A stretch of DNA of 64,000 nt from positions 23,683-87,682 of the forward strand of contig JAGNKE010000011.1 in NCBI GenBank assembly GCA_018000295.1, read 5' to 3'. Shown here one piece after another: positions 9,220-19,263 of the stretch (positions within the stretch are counted from its first letter, which is position 1; every line of letters begins with the position of its first letter). Source of the DNA: Alphaproteobacteria bacterium. Lineage in GTDB: Bacteria > Pseudomonadota > Alphaproteobacteria > Micavibrionales > Micavibrionaceae. Both the position numbers and the translations under genes were made by a program. The notes under the pieces were generated by a model. It saw only the letters and a program-made list of their open reading frames with translations. It made no database searches and was not told the DNA's origin.

Positions 9220-10173
9220 ATGAGTGATGAAGAAGGCCGGAAATATCTCGCACATTATATGATCGACGCGTGGCGGCGTCGGGGTGCTGGTTCTTTTATT
9301 CCTGCCACAATCCGGCGGGAATCTTTTTGTGAGAGTCCTGAAATTACATTTCATCATGGCGGTGAGGATTTCCGTTTCGCGTTCGGGCATACTCCCTTCA
9401 ACAGCCCGCAGGCCGAGCGCCTGATTTCCGATAAATGGCAGATGTTCCAGACCTTAAGGGATGAATTGCCCCTGCCCTATACTGAAACCATCGCCAAAAA
9501 CGACCCACGCAGCGATGCGGAAATTTCTGAATCTGTTGTGTCACAAACTTCCGACAAATGGCACCCGTTTTCCTTTCCGGTTGTGGTCAAACCCAGCGAA
9601 GGGTCGCTTTCGCGCAATGTCTTTATCGCTAAAGACCGGGAACAGCTTATTCAGGCCATCCATGCCAACCGTATGGATTCCTCCAACGGGGAGGGCGTTC
9701 TCTTTCAGCAGTATCTTGGTGACGAACAGGGGTTGTTCCGTGAAATCCGCGGTCTTTGTTTTGACGGCAAAACCCGGCTGGCTTACGAACGGACTCCGCC
9801 CGAGACGCTCAGTTCGGCGCAGAGTTTGGTGAGCGACCCCGCGATGATCGCTCAACCCGGTGTCGTGCGCGGCGAAGTGACCGACCCCGCAATCCTCGCG
9901 CAAATCGATGCGATCGCCGAGCATCTTTATGAGAATTACGGCGTGGCCTATATTGCGTTCGATATGAAATGCGACCGCAGCGGGAAGATGTGGGTTCTGG
10001 AAGGCAATGTCGCTCCGATGGGTCTGGATGCTATCGAGAGAGAGATCCCCAACAGCCGCTTGTTTTTGCGGAACCTGACGGATGATATGCTGGATAAAGT
10101 GATCACATTATCGCCACAGATCGTCCCGAATGCTGCCGCCACACATAGTCCGGCGGAACCTGAATTTTTCTAA
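9220..10173 (+). CDS. ATP-grasp domain protein, substrate unknown
   Basis: The product of about 317 residues has the ATP-grasp pattern: FPVVVKPSEGSLSRNVF in the first nucleotide-binding strand-loop, FQQYLGDEQG, REIRGLCFDGK, and a metal-binding end VLEGNVAPMG. It probably ligates a carboxylate to an amine or thiol through an acyl-phosphate, like RimK or glutathione synthetase, but the partner substrates cannot be read. It stands alone after hemF, with a 100-bp gap. The ATG at 9220 is my choice. A TTG at 9187 with a GAGG box is possible and would add 11 residues. Its stop lies 1 bp from that of the convergent cca gene. Confidence 0.75.
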   Translation: MSDEEGRKYLAHYMIDAWRRRGAGSFIPATIRRESFCESPEITFHHGGEDFRFAFGHTPFNSPQAERLISDKWQMFQTLRDELPLPYTETIAKNDPRSDAEISESVVSQTSDKWHPFSFPVVVKPSEGSLSRNVFIAKDREQLIQAIHANRMDSSNGEGVLFQQYLGDEQGLFREIRGLCFDGKTRLAYERTPPETLSSAQSLVSDPAMIAQPGVVRGEVTDPAILAQIDAIAEHLYENYGVAYIAFDMKCDRSGKMWVLEGNVAPMGLDAIEREIPNSRLFLRNLTDDMLDKVITLSPQIVPNAAATHSPAEPEFF

Positions 10174-10174
10174 G

Positions 10175-11404
10175 CTATAAATGCCTGAGGCAGGTTTTTT
10201 TATCGGCCCTGAATCCGTCCCCGATCCACCAATCTTCAAATTCCTGCAATTTTTTGCCGAGTTGCGGACCTTGCGGGATACCCGCCTTCATCAGATCATT
10301 GCCCGTCACAGGAAAATCGGGGATATCCCAGTTCTGTACGATGTCCAGAGCCTTCGGCGCATATCCGTTCATGACCCGATCCTGCACCAACTCAACCATC
10401 AGAGCCTGCGCCGCGATTACCCGCCCAAACCTATAGATACAGACCTTTACCGCGTGGTCGCAGGAGAGGTCAGGGAGGGTCAGCGCGCCGGACAGCGCCT
10501 GCATATCCTTGAGAAAAACTTTGGGAAACAGGATCAGGCTTTCAAGGCCCGAAATATTTTCATCCTTCAGTCCCGCCTGCACGTACAGGCGTGAAGGAAG
10601 CGATATCAAGCCATAATTTTTTTGAAACGTACAGAAACTTTCCAGAAAATCCGGTTCATATTCCGCATGATCCAACTCTTTTAGAATATTGTTTTCAAAC
10701 ATTATTGAGAGAATTTTATTCGGGCGGTCGGACGCCACGATCTTGAAGACTTCCTGCGTAATGCGTTCGCGCGACAAGGTGGCGATTTTTCCGGCCGCCT
10801 CACTGCAGGCTCTGAGCGCGTCCTGATCGAATTCCCCCAGGCTGTAAATCGCATGAAAGCGAAAAAAGCGCAGGATACGCAGGTAATCCTCCTCTATTCT
10901 TTTTTTCGCCTCTCCAACAAAACGTATGCGGCGCAAGGCGAGGTCAGGAAGCCCCTGCCCCGTCGGGTCGTAGATATTTCCCTTAGGATCAGCCAGCAGG
11001 GTATTCATGGTGAAATCCCGGCGCCTTGCATCCTCCAGCCAATTATCTGTGAATTCTACGACGGCGTGGCGGCCATCCGTTTCGACGTCATGGCGCAAGG
11101 TCGTGATTTCAAACGGGAGCCTGTTGATGATGGCTGTGACTGTGCCGTGCTTCAAGCCCGTGGGGATTACTGTAATTCCTGCGTTCTCCAGCCTTTTTAT
11201 TACCGCTTCGGGTTTTAGGGATGTGGCAAGATCCACATCCTCGACCGGAAGGTTCAGCAGGGCGTTGCGTACGCAGCCGCCGACGAACAATGCCACTGGC
11301 TGATCCTTGCTTTCACCTCCCTCAAGCGCAGAGAACAGGAGGCGCGATTCCGGCGAAATCATCCAGTCCTGCGGCGAGATGGTTTTTGCGGGTTTAAGAC
11401 TCAT
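10175..11404 (-). CDS. cca: CCA tRNA nucleotidyltransferase / poly(A) polymerase family
   Basis: The 409-residue class II nucleotidyltransferase adds or repairs the CCA end of tRNA. The head has FVGGCVRNALLNLPVEDVDLAT at about 40-60 with the DxD metal pair, then RRDFTMNTLLAD near 133 and RIEEDYLRILRFFRFHA near 185, all diagnostic. There is no HD domain visible at the C-terminus. It overlaps the upstream DUF1285 gene by 11 bp, a pairing common in alphaproteobacteria. Confidence 0.93.
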   Translation of the reverse strand: MSLKPAKTISPQDWMISPESRLLFSALEGGESKDQPVALFVGGCVRNALLNLPVEDVDLATSLKPEAVIKRLENAGITVIPTGLKHGTVTAIINRLPFEITTLRHDVETDGRHAVVEFTDNWLEDARRRDFTMNTLLADPKGNIYDPTGQGLPDLALRRIRFVGEAKKRIEEDYLRILRFFRFHAIYSLGEFDQDALRACSEAAGKIATLSRERITQEVFKIVASDRPNKILSIMFENNILKELDHAEYEPDFLESFCTFQKNYGLISLPSRLYVQAGLKDENISGLESLILFPKVFLKDMQALSGALTLPDLSCDHAVKVCIYRFGRVIAAQALMVELVQDRVMNGYAPKALDIVQNWDIPDFPVTGNDLMKAGIPQGPQLGKKLQEFEDWWIGDGFRADKKTCLRHL

Positions 11405-11876
11405 GTTTATCTTCCGCGAGTTGATAGTCCGTTCCGCCGACTGCCAGGGTTTTTCCGTATTTCATCACCAACTCATAATACACGGCGCGGCCCATGCGGG
11501 CATAGAGGCCTTCGCGAATATGAATATAAGGGATTTTTTCCTTGGCCGCAGGATAGGTCCGCAATTCGAGAGGATTGTCCGGTGTTACTTTTACTTCCTC
11601 CCCCAAATTGGTCGTGAGAATGAACTGCCCCTCCGATATTTCATAGTCCGTAACCACGAAGGGCACATCTTCAACTTCTACCGCGTATTTTTCATAGGGA
11701 GACTGGAGCCAATAACGGCCCTGACCGTCGCGCTTAAGACCCTTATCGGCGAACAGCTTCACCAGAGCCTCGCGGGCGATCAGGTGGCCTTCATGAAACC
11801 ATTTTCCCTCCCGGTCAATGCGGAAATTCTGCGGGTCTGGCTCCGGTAGTGGTTGTGTCATGGGGGGTCTTGGCAT
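11394..11876 (-). CDS. DUF1285 family protein
   Basis: The product of about 160 residues matches DUF1285, with FRIDREGKWFHEGHLI near residue 18, VPFVVTDYEISEGQ in the middle and LYARMGRAVYYELV near residue 125. It is a soluble two-domain protein of unknown function. ATG 11876 or ATG 11861 can be the start, and the second removes five residues. It overlaps cca downstream and is divergent from the moxR cluster across 86 bp. Confidence 0.9.
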   Translation of the reverse strand: MPRPPMTQPLPEPDPQNFRIDREGKWFHEGHLIAREALVKLFADKGLKRDGQGRYWLQSPYEKYAVEVEDVPFVVTDYEISEGQFILTTNLGEEVKVTPDNPLELRTYPAAKEKIPYIHIREGLYARMGRAVYYELVMKYGKTLAVGGTDYQLAEDKHES

Positions 11877-11962
11877 TAAGATACCGCCGAAACGGATGTT
11901 TCAGGTCATTTTTTAAGGTATCATAATCGCCATCCCCTCTTTAAGGAAGGAGTTTCTCTGCC

Positions 11963-12955
<993 letters not shown>

Positions 12956-12974
12956 GGTTTTTTGGACATATCCC

Positions 12975-13871
12975 ATGCGCCTTACAGACCTACTCACTTT
13001 TCGGCATGAGGCGGACAAGGCCTCGGCGCACCTGCCATCCCTTATGATGCAGGCCGAGAAGGTTGCGAACGGAATCCTGCACGGGGACCATGCCCTTCGC
13101 AAATCCGGCATGGGCGAAAAATTCTGGCAGTTCCGCGAGTATCTGCCGGGGGATCGACCGCAGGACATCGACTGGCGGCAATCGGCCAAGACGGACCAGA
13201 TTTTTATCCGGCAGAAAGAATGGCAGATCGCGCAGAAGACTTTTTTTTGGTGTTCGAGCGGGGACGGGATGGCCTATTCCTCAGCAAAGACACTACCACA
13301 AAAGCTGAACACGGCCCGAGTCATCACGTTGGCGCTGGCGATCCTGATGGCGCGGGCGAACGAGCAGGTCGGTCTCTTCGGCGACCCGAAAACCGGACGG
13401 AGCGATTTGCAACTCCAGAGGATTGCGCAAAGCCTGATCGCCGAACCCCTCAAACCGGAAAGCCTGCCTGCAGCCGATTTCTTTCCACTTCCCCAGAATT
13501 CCTCCCTGATCCTGTGCGGAGATTTTCTGGAGCCTCTGTCCCATATCGAGGAGAATTTTGATTTTCTTTCGGCCTCGGTGCAAAACGCGCTGGTGATTCA
13601 GGTGCTCGATCCGCAGGAGCTTGAGTTGAATTTCCAGGGGCGCGTTACGTTTCAGGGGCTGACGCGAGTTGAACGGGAAACGGTCAATAATGTGGGATCG
13701 ATTCAAGAGGCTTACCGAAAGCGTATGCATGACCATATGAAGGCTTTATACGCCCTTTGCGCCGAGCGGAACTGGAGTTACATCCTTCACAGGACTGACC
13801 AAAGCGTTTCCGATACGGTTCTAGGCATCTGGCTTCTGATCGGTGCAGCCCGTCATGGGGGCCGCCAATGA
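12975..13871 (+). CDS. DUF58 domain protein
   Basis: The 298-residue product carries the DUF58 signature FREYLPGDRPQDIDWRQSAK near residue 53, followed by QIFIRQKEWQ. In MoxR operons this protein is the usual partner of the ATPase. No membrane helix is visible, so it is probably cytosolic or peripheral. It starts 19 bp after moxR and overlaps the next gene by four bases (ATGA), implying translational coupling. Confidence 0.9.
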   Translation: MRLTDLLTFRHEADKASAHLPSLMMQAEKVANGILHGDHALRKSGMGEKFWQFREYLPGDRPQDIDWRQSAKTDQIFIRQKEWQIAQKTFFWCSSGDGMAYSSAKTLPQKLNTARVITLALAILMARANEQVGLFGDPKTGRSDLQLQRIAQSLIAEPLKPESLPAADFFPLPQNSSLILCGDFLEPLSHIEENFDFLSASVQNALVIQVLDPQELELNFQGRVTFQGLTRVERETVNNVGSIQEAYRKRMHDHMKALYALCAERNWSYILHRTDQSVSDTVLGIWLLIGAARHGGRQ

Positions 13872-16660
13872 TGGGTCTTCTGGCCAACATGGTTTTCCTA
13901 CAGCCATGGATTCTCTCGGCGCTGCTTGTGCTGCCGTTGCTGTGGTACCTTCTGCGGGTCACGCCGCCCGTTCCGCGCATGATTTATTTTCCAGCGACGC
14001 GTTTTCTTGCCGGACTGATCTCGGAGGAGCAGACGCCCAATAAGACGCCGTGGTGGATTTTACTCCTGCGGCTTCTGATCGCTGCGCTCATCATCATCGC
14101 GCTGGCGCGGCCCGTTTACAATCCGGCGGAGAATATCGAAGGCAGCGGGCCGGTGCGTCTGGTGATCGATAATAGCTGGGCCGGGGCGCAGACCTGGGCG
14201 CTTCAAATGAGCGCCGCAGAGGAAGCGCTCAAGCAAGCCTCGCGGGTGCAGCGCGAACTCTATATCCTGACGACGGCCCCCCTGCCCGGCGCGAAAGCTC
14301 CACTCTATAAGGGGCCGATGGCCTATCAGGAGGCGGTGTCAGTTCTACGCGGATTGGGGACGCAGCCTTGGCCTGCCGATTATAAAGCCGCGCAAACGCT
14401 TATCCTTGAGAATAAACCCGCGCAAAGCCTTCATACGCTCTGGCTCGGCGGCGGTCTGGATGAAGGCAATCTGGACGTTCTGGTGCAAACCCTGCAGGCG
14501 CAGGGGAGCCTGACCTATACCGGGCCGGAGCCTTTTCGCCTGCCTCTTCTGCTGCGTCCCGCTCGGGAAAAGGATACCAAAAGCCTTGAAGAGCAGAGAG
14601 CGCTTGTGAAAGTTTCGCTGGATGCAGCGCCCGCGATTCCTGATCTAATGCCGGTTCCGGTGCAGGCGCTTTCACGCAGCAACCAGATTCTGGATGTGCA
14701 GACCGTTGAACTCAAGCGGTCGCAGTTGCCGCAGAATGTGCTGTTCGATATTCCCGAGCCTTTGCGGAACGAAGCGGGTTCTTTCAGGATCAGCGGGATG
14801 AAGGGTGCGGGCAGCGTGTTTCTGCTCGACGACCAATTCCAGAAGCGCCATGTCGGGATCGCCGAGCCGGCGGAGGATGCCGATACCGCTCCGCTGATGA
14901 ACGCGGGATTTTATCTCAAGCGGGCGCTGGAGCCGAGCGCGACGCTGACGACAGATACGCTTGATGCGCTGTTGAAGATCGAAAACCTGTCCACGATTAT
15001 CCTGCCCGATGTCGGGGCGATGCCGTCCGATACACTGAACGCACTTGAACAATGGGTGAAGGCGGGCGGTCTTCTTTTGCGATTTTCCGGTCCCAATCTG
15101 AGCGAGTCGCAAGGTGAGCAATATCTCCTGCCCGTGCGTTTGCGTGCCGGGGGGCGGGCGCTGGAAGGCTCGCTGTCGTGGGAAAAGCCGCAAGCTATTT
15201 CCGCGTTTGAGCCGAGCAGCCCATTTTATGGACTGGCGATTCCCCCCGACATCAAGGTCAAGCAGCAGGTTCTGGCCGATCCGGCGCAAGAGCTGGACGG
15301 CAAAGTCTGGGCGCGGCTTGAGGACGGCACCCCCCTGATTACCGGGACGCCTCTGGAGCGCGGGCTTGTCGTGCTGATCCATACGACCGCGACGCCGGAC
15401 TGGTCCGACCTTGCCCTTTCCGGTCTTTATGTGGATATCCTTAACCGCTTGATCAAAATGGCCGGTCATTCCGTCAAATCCCTGAATGTCAACCAGAGCT
15501 ACCTTGAACCGATACAAGTTCTGGATGGTAACGGGAACTTGACGCCCCCACCGGGGTATGTGCAGTCGATTCCTGCGGATAAGGTCGCCGGATTCATTCC
15601 TGACTCGACGCACCCGCCGGGAATTTACGGAACAGGCGGGTTTCAGGTCGCGCTTAATCTGGGAAGCGCCCTGCCTCCTTTAAAATCCGTTGGCACCCTG
15701 CCCTCCAGCGTGGTTCAAAAATATTACGATGCCGATTACGAGATCGATTTGATGCCGCGCCTGCTTTACGCCGCGCTTATCCTCTTTCTTCTCGATTGGG
15801 TCATCATGATCGTCATTCTTTCGGGGGGATTGTTTCCCGTTTTCGGTCAGAGGCGCAAGCGCGGCTTTGGATTTTCAGCTTTCCTTTTTCTGTTCCTGCT
15901 GATTTTAGCGTCCTCTGCGCAAGCTCAGGATTCTACAGCAGACAAGGATATGGCGTATGCCAACGGGTTTTATCTGGCTTATGTTCAAAGCGGAGATTCC
16001 GGGCTTGATGCCGTCACCCAGCGCGGGTTGGAAAGCCTTTCTGAAATCCTGACCCGGCGGACGTCGGTGGAGCCGGACGGGGTGGTCGCGGTGAACCCCG
16101 AAACCGACAACCTCGCGTTCTTTCCGATCCTTTACTGGGCAGTTTCGCCGGGGAAGGCCCCCTATTCCGGCAAGGCGATGCAGAATGTGCAGAATTATCT
16201 TGATCACGGCGGCACGATCGTTTTCGACACACGCGACCAGAGCGGAAGCACGGGCAGCACCGCCGAGACAGAGAGCGCCCGCACGCTGCGCCAAATGACC
16301 GGATCGCTCAATATTCCGCCTCTAATCCCCGTACCCAAGGATCATGTTTTGACGCGCTCTTTCTACCTGCTGAAAGATTTTCCGGGGCGCTATAACGGCG
16401 GCACGGTGTGGGTCGAGCAGCACAGCGCGGGGGGACGCGATGATGTGTCATCGGTCATTATCGGCGGGAATGACTGGGCGGGGTCGTGGGCGTCCTCGGG
16501 CGTCGGATCGTCGGCGCGGCAATCCATGCTGTTCGGCGGGTCGAAGCAGGAGGAGATGTCCTTGCGTTTTGGCGTCAATCTTGTGATGTATGCGCTTACG
16601 GGCAATTATAAAAATGACCAAGTGCACGTTCCGCATATCCTCAAGCGGCTGGACCAATAG
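13868..16660 (+). CDS. Large membrane protein with BatA-like N-terminus and DUF4159 C-terminus
   Basis: The 930-residue protein opens with two membrane segments (LQPWILSALLVLPLLWYLL, then WWILLLRLLIAALIIIALA near 60-80), the aerotolerance-regulator N-terminal pattern. A long extracytoplasmic part follows, then two more hydrophobic segments near 640-680. The last of these ends in SSAQAQ, which looks like an internal signal sequence. The final 250 residues match DUF4159 (GTIVFDTRDQ, near residue 780). The order is standard for this family in alphaproteobacteria. It probably receives assembly help from MoxR and DUF58. Confidence 0.88.
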   Translation: MMGLLANMVFLQPWILSALLVLPLLWYLLRVTPPVPRMIYFPATRFLAGLISEEQTPNKTPWWILLLRLLIAALIIIALARPVYNPAENIEGSGPVRLVIDNSWAGAQTWALQMSAAEEALKQASRVQRELYILTTAPLPGAKAPLYKGPMAYQEAVSVLRGLGTQPWPADYKAAQTLILENKPAQSLHTLWLGGGLDEGNLDVLVQTLQAQGSLTYTGPEPFRLPLLLRPAREKDTKSLEEQRALVKVSLDAAPAIPDLMPVPVQALSRSNQILDVQTVELKRSQLPQNVLFDIPEPLRNEAGSFRISGMKGAGSVFLLDDQFQKRHVGIAEPAEDADTAPLMNAGFYLKRALEPSATLTTDTLDALLKIENLSTIILPDVGAMPSDTLNALEQWVKAGGLLLRFSGPNLSESQGEQYLLPVRLRAGGRALEGSLSWEKPQAISAFEPSSPFYGLAIPPDIKVKQQVLADPAQELDGKVWARLEDGTPLITGTPLERGLVVLIHTTATPDWSDLALSGLYVDILNRLIKMAGHSVKSLNVNQSYLEPIQVLDGNGNLTPPPGYVQSIPADKVAGFIPDSTHPPGIYGTGGFQVALNLGSALPPLKSVGTLPSSVVQKYYDADYEIDLMPRLLYAALILFLLDWVIMIVILSGGLFPVFGQRRKRGFGFSAFLFLFLLILASSAQAQDSTADKDMAYANGFYLAYVQSGDSGLDAVTQRGLESLSEILTRRTSVEPDGVVAVNPETDNLAFFPILYWAVSPGKAPYSGKAMQNVQNYLDHGGTIVFDTRDQSGSTGSTAETESARTLRQMTGSLNIPPLIPVPKDHVLTRSFYLLKDFPGRYNGGTVWVEQHSAGGRDDVSSVIIGGNDWAGSWASSGVGSSARQSMLFGGSKQEEMSLRFGVNLVMYALTGNYKNDQVHVPHILKRLDQ

Positions 16661-16672
16661 GAGAATGATGCC

Positions 16673-18766
16673 ATGAACGGTCCTGCCCTTCGTCTGCATT
16701 TCTCCCCCTTCATCGACGAGACGTGGCTGATCGCCGTAGTAGTGATCGGTGCTCTTTTTGTGGCGGCGGCGTTCTGGCGGTCACGGCGGACGCTTGTGTT
16801 CCGCGCTGTGACCTTGTCGTTCTTTATTCTTATTCTAATGAATCCCTCCCTTCTGAGCGAAGACAGAAAAGGTGTGGACGATGTTGCAGTCATTGTCGTT
16901 GACCGCAGCGCCAGCCAGACTATGGGGCAACGCCAGGAGCGCACCGACCGCGCCCTTGCCGCGTTGAAGGCGCAGCTTGATAAAGTTGAGGGACTGGATT
17001 TGCGGATCATCGAGGCGCCGGAAGCGGGAAGCCTTGAAAACCGGACCAAACTGTTCGAGGTTCTCGATCCCGCCTTCGCCAGCATCCCGCAGCAACGGCG
17101 GGCGGGCGTGATTTTCATTTCGGATGGGCAAATCCACGACGTGCCGCAAAATCCGGCTCAGTTTACGCAGTACGGGCCGATCAGCCTGCTGCTCAGCGGC
17201 GACCGCAACGAACGTGATCGGCAGATCGTGATTACCAACGCGCCGAGTTACGGGCTTGTCGGGCAGGCCGTGGACGTCAAATACAAGATTGAGGATACCG
17301 CCAATATCGGCGCATCCACCGCCGATGTCACCTTCACGCGGCATGACGGGACGACGGAACGGTTCAATGTGCCGGTGAATATCGAGCAAACCCTCAGCCT
17401 GCCCATCGAAAATCCGGGGCAGAACGTGTTCGAGCTTTCCGTGCAGGGTGTGAACGACGAGTTGACTACCGCCAATAACAAGGCGGCGCTTCTGGTCAAT
17501 GGTGTACGCGATCGGCTGCGCGTCCTGCTGGTCTCCGGTAAGCCCCATGCGGGGGGGAGGACGTGGCGGGATCTGCTGACCTCCGATCCTGGCGTCGACC
17601 TTGTGCATTTCACGATTTTACGTGAGCCGGAGAAGCTGGACTTCACGCCGCAGGACGAGCTTTCCCTGATCGCCTTTCCGTTCCGGGAGCTGTTCGAGAT
17701 CAAGCTTTACGATTTCGACCTTATTATCTTCGACCGCTACCACCTCAACCGCATTCTGCCGAATTTCTATTTCGACAATATCGCCAAGTATGTCGAGGAA
17801 GGCGGCGCGTTCCTGGAGGCCAGCGGGCCGTCCTATGCAGGGGATGATTCCATCTATATGACCAGCCTTGTGAGCATCCTGCCGGGCAGCCCGACAGGAG
17901 ACGTCATCGAGCGGCCGTTCAAGCCGACGCCGACCGATCTGGGGCGGCGGCATCCGGTGACGAACAGCCTCGTCTGGGGCGATTATCATTCGAAAGACAA
18001 GGGTGTGCCGAGCTGGGGACGCTGGCTGCGGCAGGTGGGGATTCATCAGGAGAGCGGGGATGCGCTGCTGAACGGGATCGAGGATAAGCCCCTGCTGATC
18101 CTCGACCGGGTGAAAAAGGGCCGCGTGGCACAGATTGCCAGCGACCAGATCTGGCTGTGGTCTCGGGGCTACGAGACCGGCGGGCCGCATGCCGAACTTC
18201 TGCGGCGGGTCGTGCACTGGCTGATGAAGGAACCGGAACTGGATGAGCGGGCGCTGAGCGTCAGCACCGAGAAAAACACGATCATCGTGCGCAAGCATAT
18301 CTACGATCAGGACAAGGAAACAATCGGCATGACCACGCCCGAAGGGCAAAAAAGCATGTTCGAACTGGCGCCGACGCCGGAGGGGTGGCTGGAGCACCGC
18401 GTGACAGCGAGTACGCTCGGCATCTACGCCTTCGAGGACGGAAACGGGGAGCGGCGTTACGCCATCATCGGCGACGTCAACCCGCCGGAACTCTTCAGCG
18501 TCAAGACCACTGCGGAAAAGCTTGAGCCTGCTCTCAGCGCGTCTGACGGCGGCGCGGTGTGGCTGGCCGATGCGCCCGAGCCGCGGGTGCGGCTGCTGAC
18601 CAACAGCCGGAGCTACGCCGGAAATAACTGGGTCGGGCTGCGGCGGAACAACGATTACACCGTGTCGGGGGTGAAGGATATTCCCCTGATGCCGGAATGG
18701 ATGAGCTTGCTTTTGTTGCTGTGCCTGCTGACCTTCGCGTGGTGGCGCGAGGGGATGATCCGCTGA
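16673..18766 (+). CDS. VWA-like / glutamine amidotransferase-like membrane protein of the MoxR cluster
   Basis: The 697-residue protein has two N-terminal membrane helices (about 18-55), then a VWA-like beginning with VIVVDRSASQTM (about 75-86) in which the D-x-S-x-S metal-site motif is retained. The middle (about 280-520) resembles a ThuA/amidotransferase-like fold with FRELFEIKLYDFDLIIFDRY. A C-terminal anchor (WMSLLLLLCLLTFAWW) precedes a basic end. It begins 12 bp after the DUF4159 gene and completes the operon. Its precise role is unknown. It may be the substrate or client that MoxR acts on. Confidence 0.8.
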   Translation: MNGPALRLHFSPFIDETWLIAVVVIGALFVAAAFWRSRRTLVFRAVTLSFFILILMNPSLLSEDRKGVDDVAVIVVDRSASQTMGQRQERTDRALAALKAQLDKVEGLDLRIIEAPEAGSLENRTKLFEVLDPAFASIPQQRRAGVIFISDGQIHDVPQNPAQFTQYGPISLLLSGDRNERDRQIVITNAPSYGLVGQAVDVKYKIEDTANIGASTADVTFTRHDGTTERFNVPVNIEQTLSLPIENPGQNVFELSVQGVNDELTTANNKAALLVNGVRDRLRVLLVSGKPHAGGRTWRDLLTSDPGVDLVHFTILREPEKLDFTPQDELSLIAFPFRELFEIKLYDFDLIIFDRYHLNRILPNFYFDNIAKYVEEGGAFLEASGPSYAGDDSIYMTSLVSILPGSPTGDVIERPFKPTPTDLGRRHPVTNSLVWGDYHSKDKGVPSWGRWLRQVGIHQESGDALLNGIEDKPLLILDRVKKGRVAQIASDQIWLWSRGYETGGPHAELLRRVVHWLMKEPELDERALSVSTEKNTIIVRKHIYDQDKETIGMTTPEGQKSMFELAPTPEGWLEHRVTASTLGIYAFEDGNGERRYAIIGDVNPPELFSVKTTAEKLEPALSASDGGAVWLADAPEPRVRLLTNSRSYAGNNWVGLRRNNDYTVSGVKDIPLMPEWMSLLLLLCLLTFAWWREGMIR

Positions 18767-18903
18767 TATTTGCGCAGCAAATTACGAGACGTTGATAATC
18801 ATTTTATTTAAAAATTCGAAGCATTACTCTTTATTCTGATTCCAGATAGTTATGCCTCTGAGTAATATTAAGAGGGCATCATTTGGTGAGTTAAGGACAT
18901 TTA

Positions 18904-19248
18904 ATGAAAAAATCAGATGATCAAACCACAATATCAGTTGTTCTATCGTATGACGATCCAAGAGCGATGGAAACAGAACTTCCTGCAAGGATTATCGCCT
19001 ATCAGGAAATTCTTTATAAGTACGATGCGCTTTTCTTGGACGAGAAAATGGAAATTTTTATTAGCAAGGCGAAAGCTCATATCCCAATAGGAGATTTGGG
19101 CATTATAGATAAACTCAATTTTTGTATGATTGTATCTCTGAAATATGATGCAAGGTGCAACAGACCATCTATGCATCTTACAACGAAAACTATTAAGTTT
19201 ATGGCCGACAATTTTATTTCGTTGGATTTTGACCCTTATGAAATTTGA
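18904..19248 (+). CDS. Orphan hypothetical protein, AT-rich
   Basis: The 114-residue product (MKKSDDQTTISVVLSY at the start, FDPYEI at the end) has no signal peptide, no membrane segment and no motif I recognise. A clear TTAAGGACA ribosome-binding site precedes the ATG. Base composition is much more AT-rich than the flanking operons, and the 137-bp upstream gap is also AT-rich, which suggests recent acquisition. It converges on the histidine kinase gene with 15 bp between stops. Confidence 0.6.
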   Translation: MKKSDDQTTISVVLSYDDPRAMETELPARIIAYQEILYKYDALFLDEKMEIFISKAKAHIPIGDLGIIDKLNFCMIVSLKYDARCNRPSMHLTTKTIKFMADNFISLDFDPYEI

Positions 19249-19263
19249 TTTTTTAACAGACAA

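Noticed and set aside
10182..10203. Weak hairpin with T-run after the ATP-grasp gene
   Set aside because: The stem has only four base pairs and lies inside the coding end of cca.
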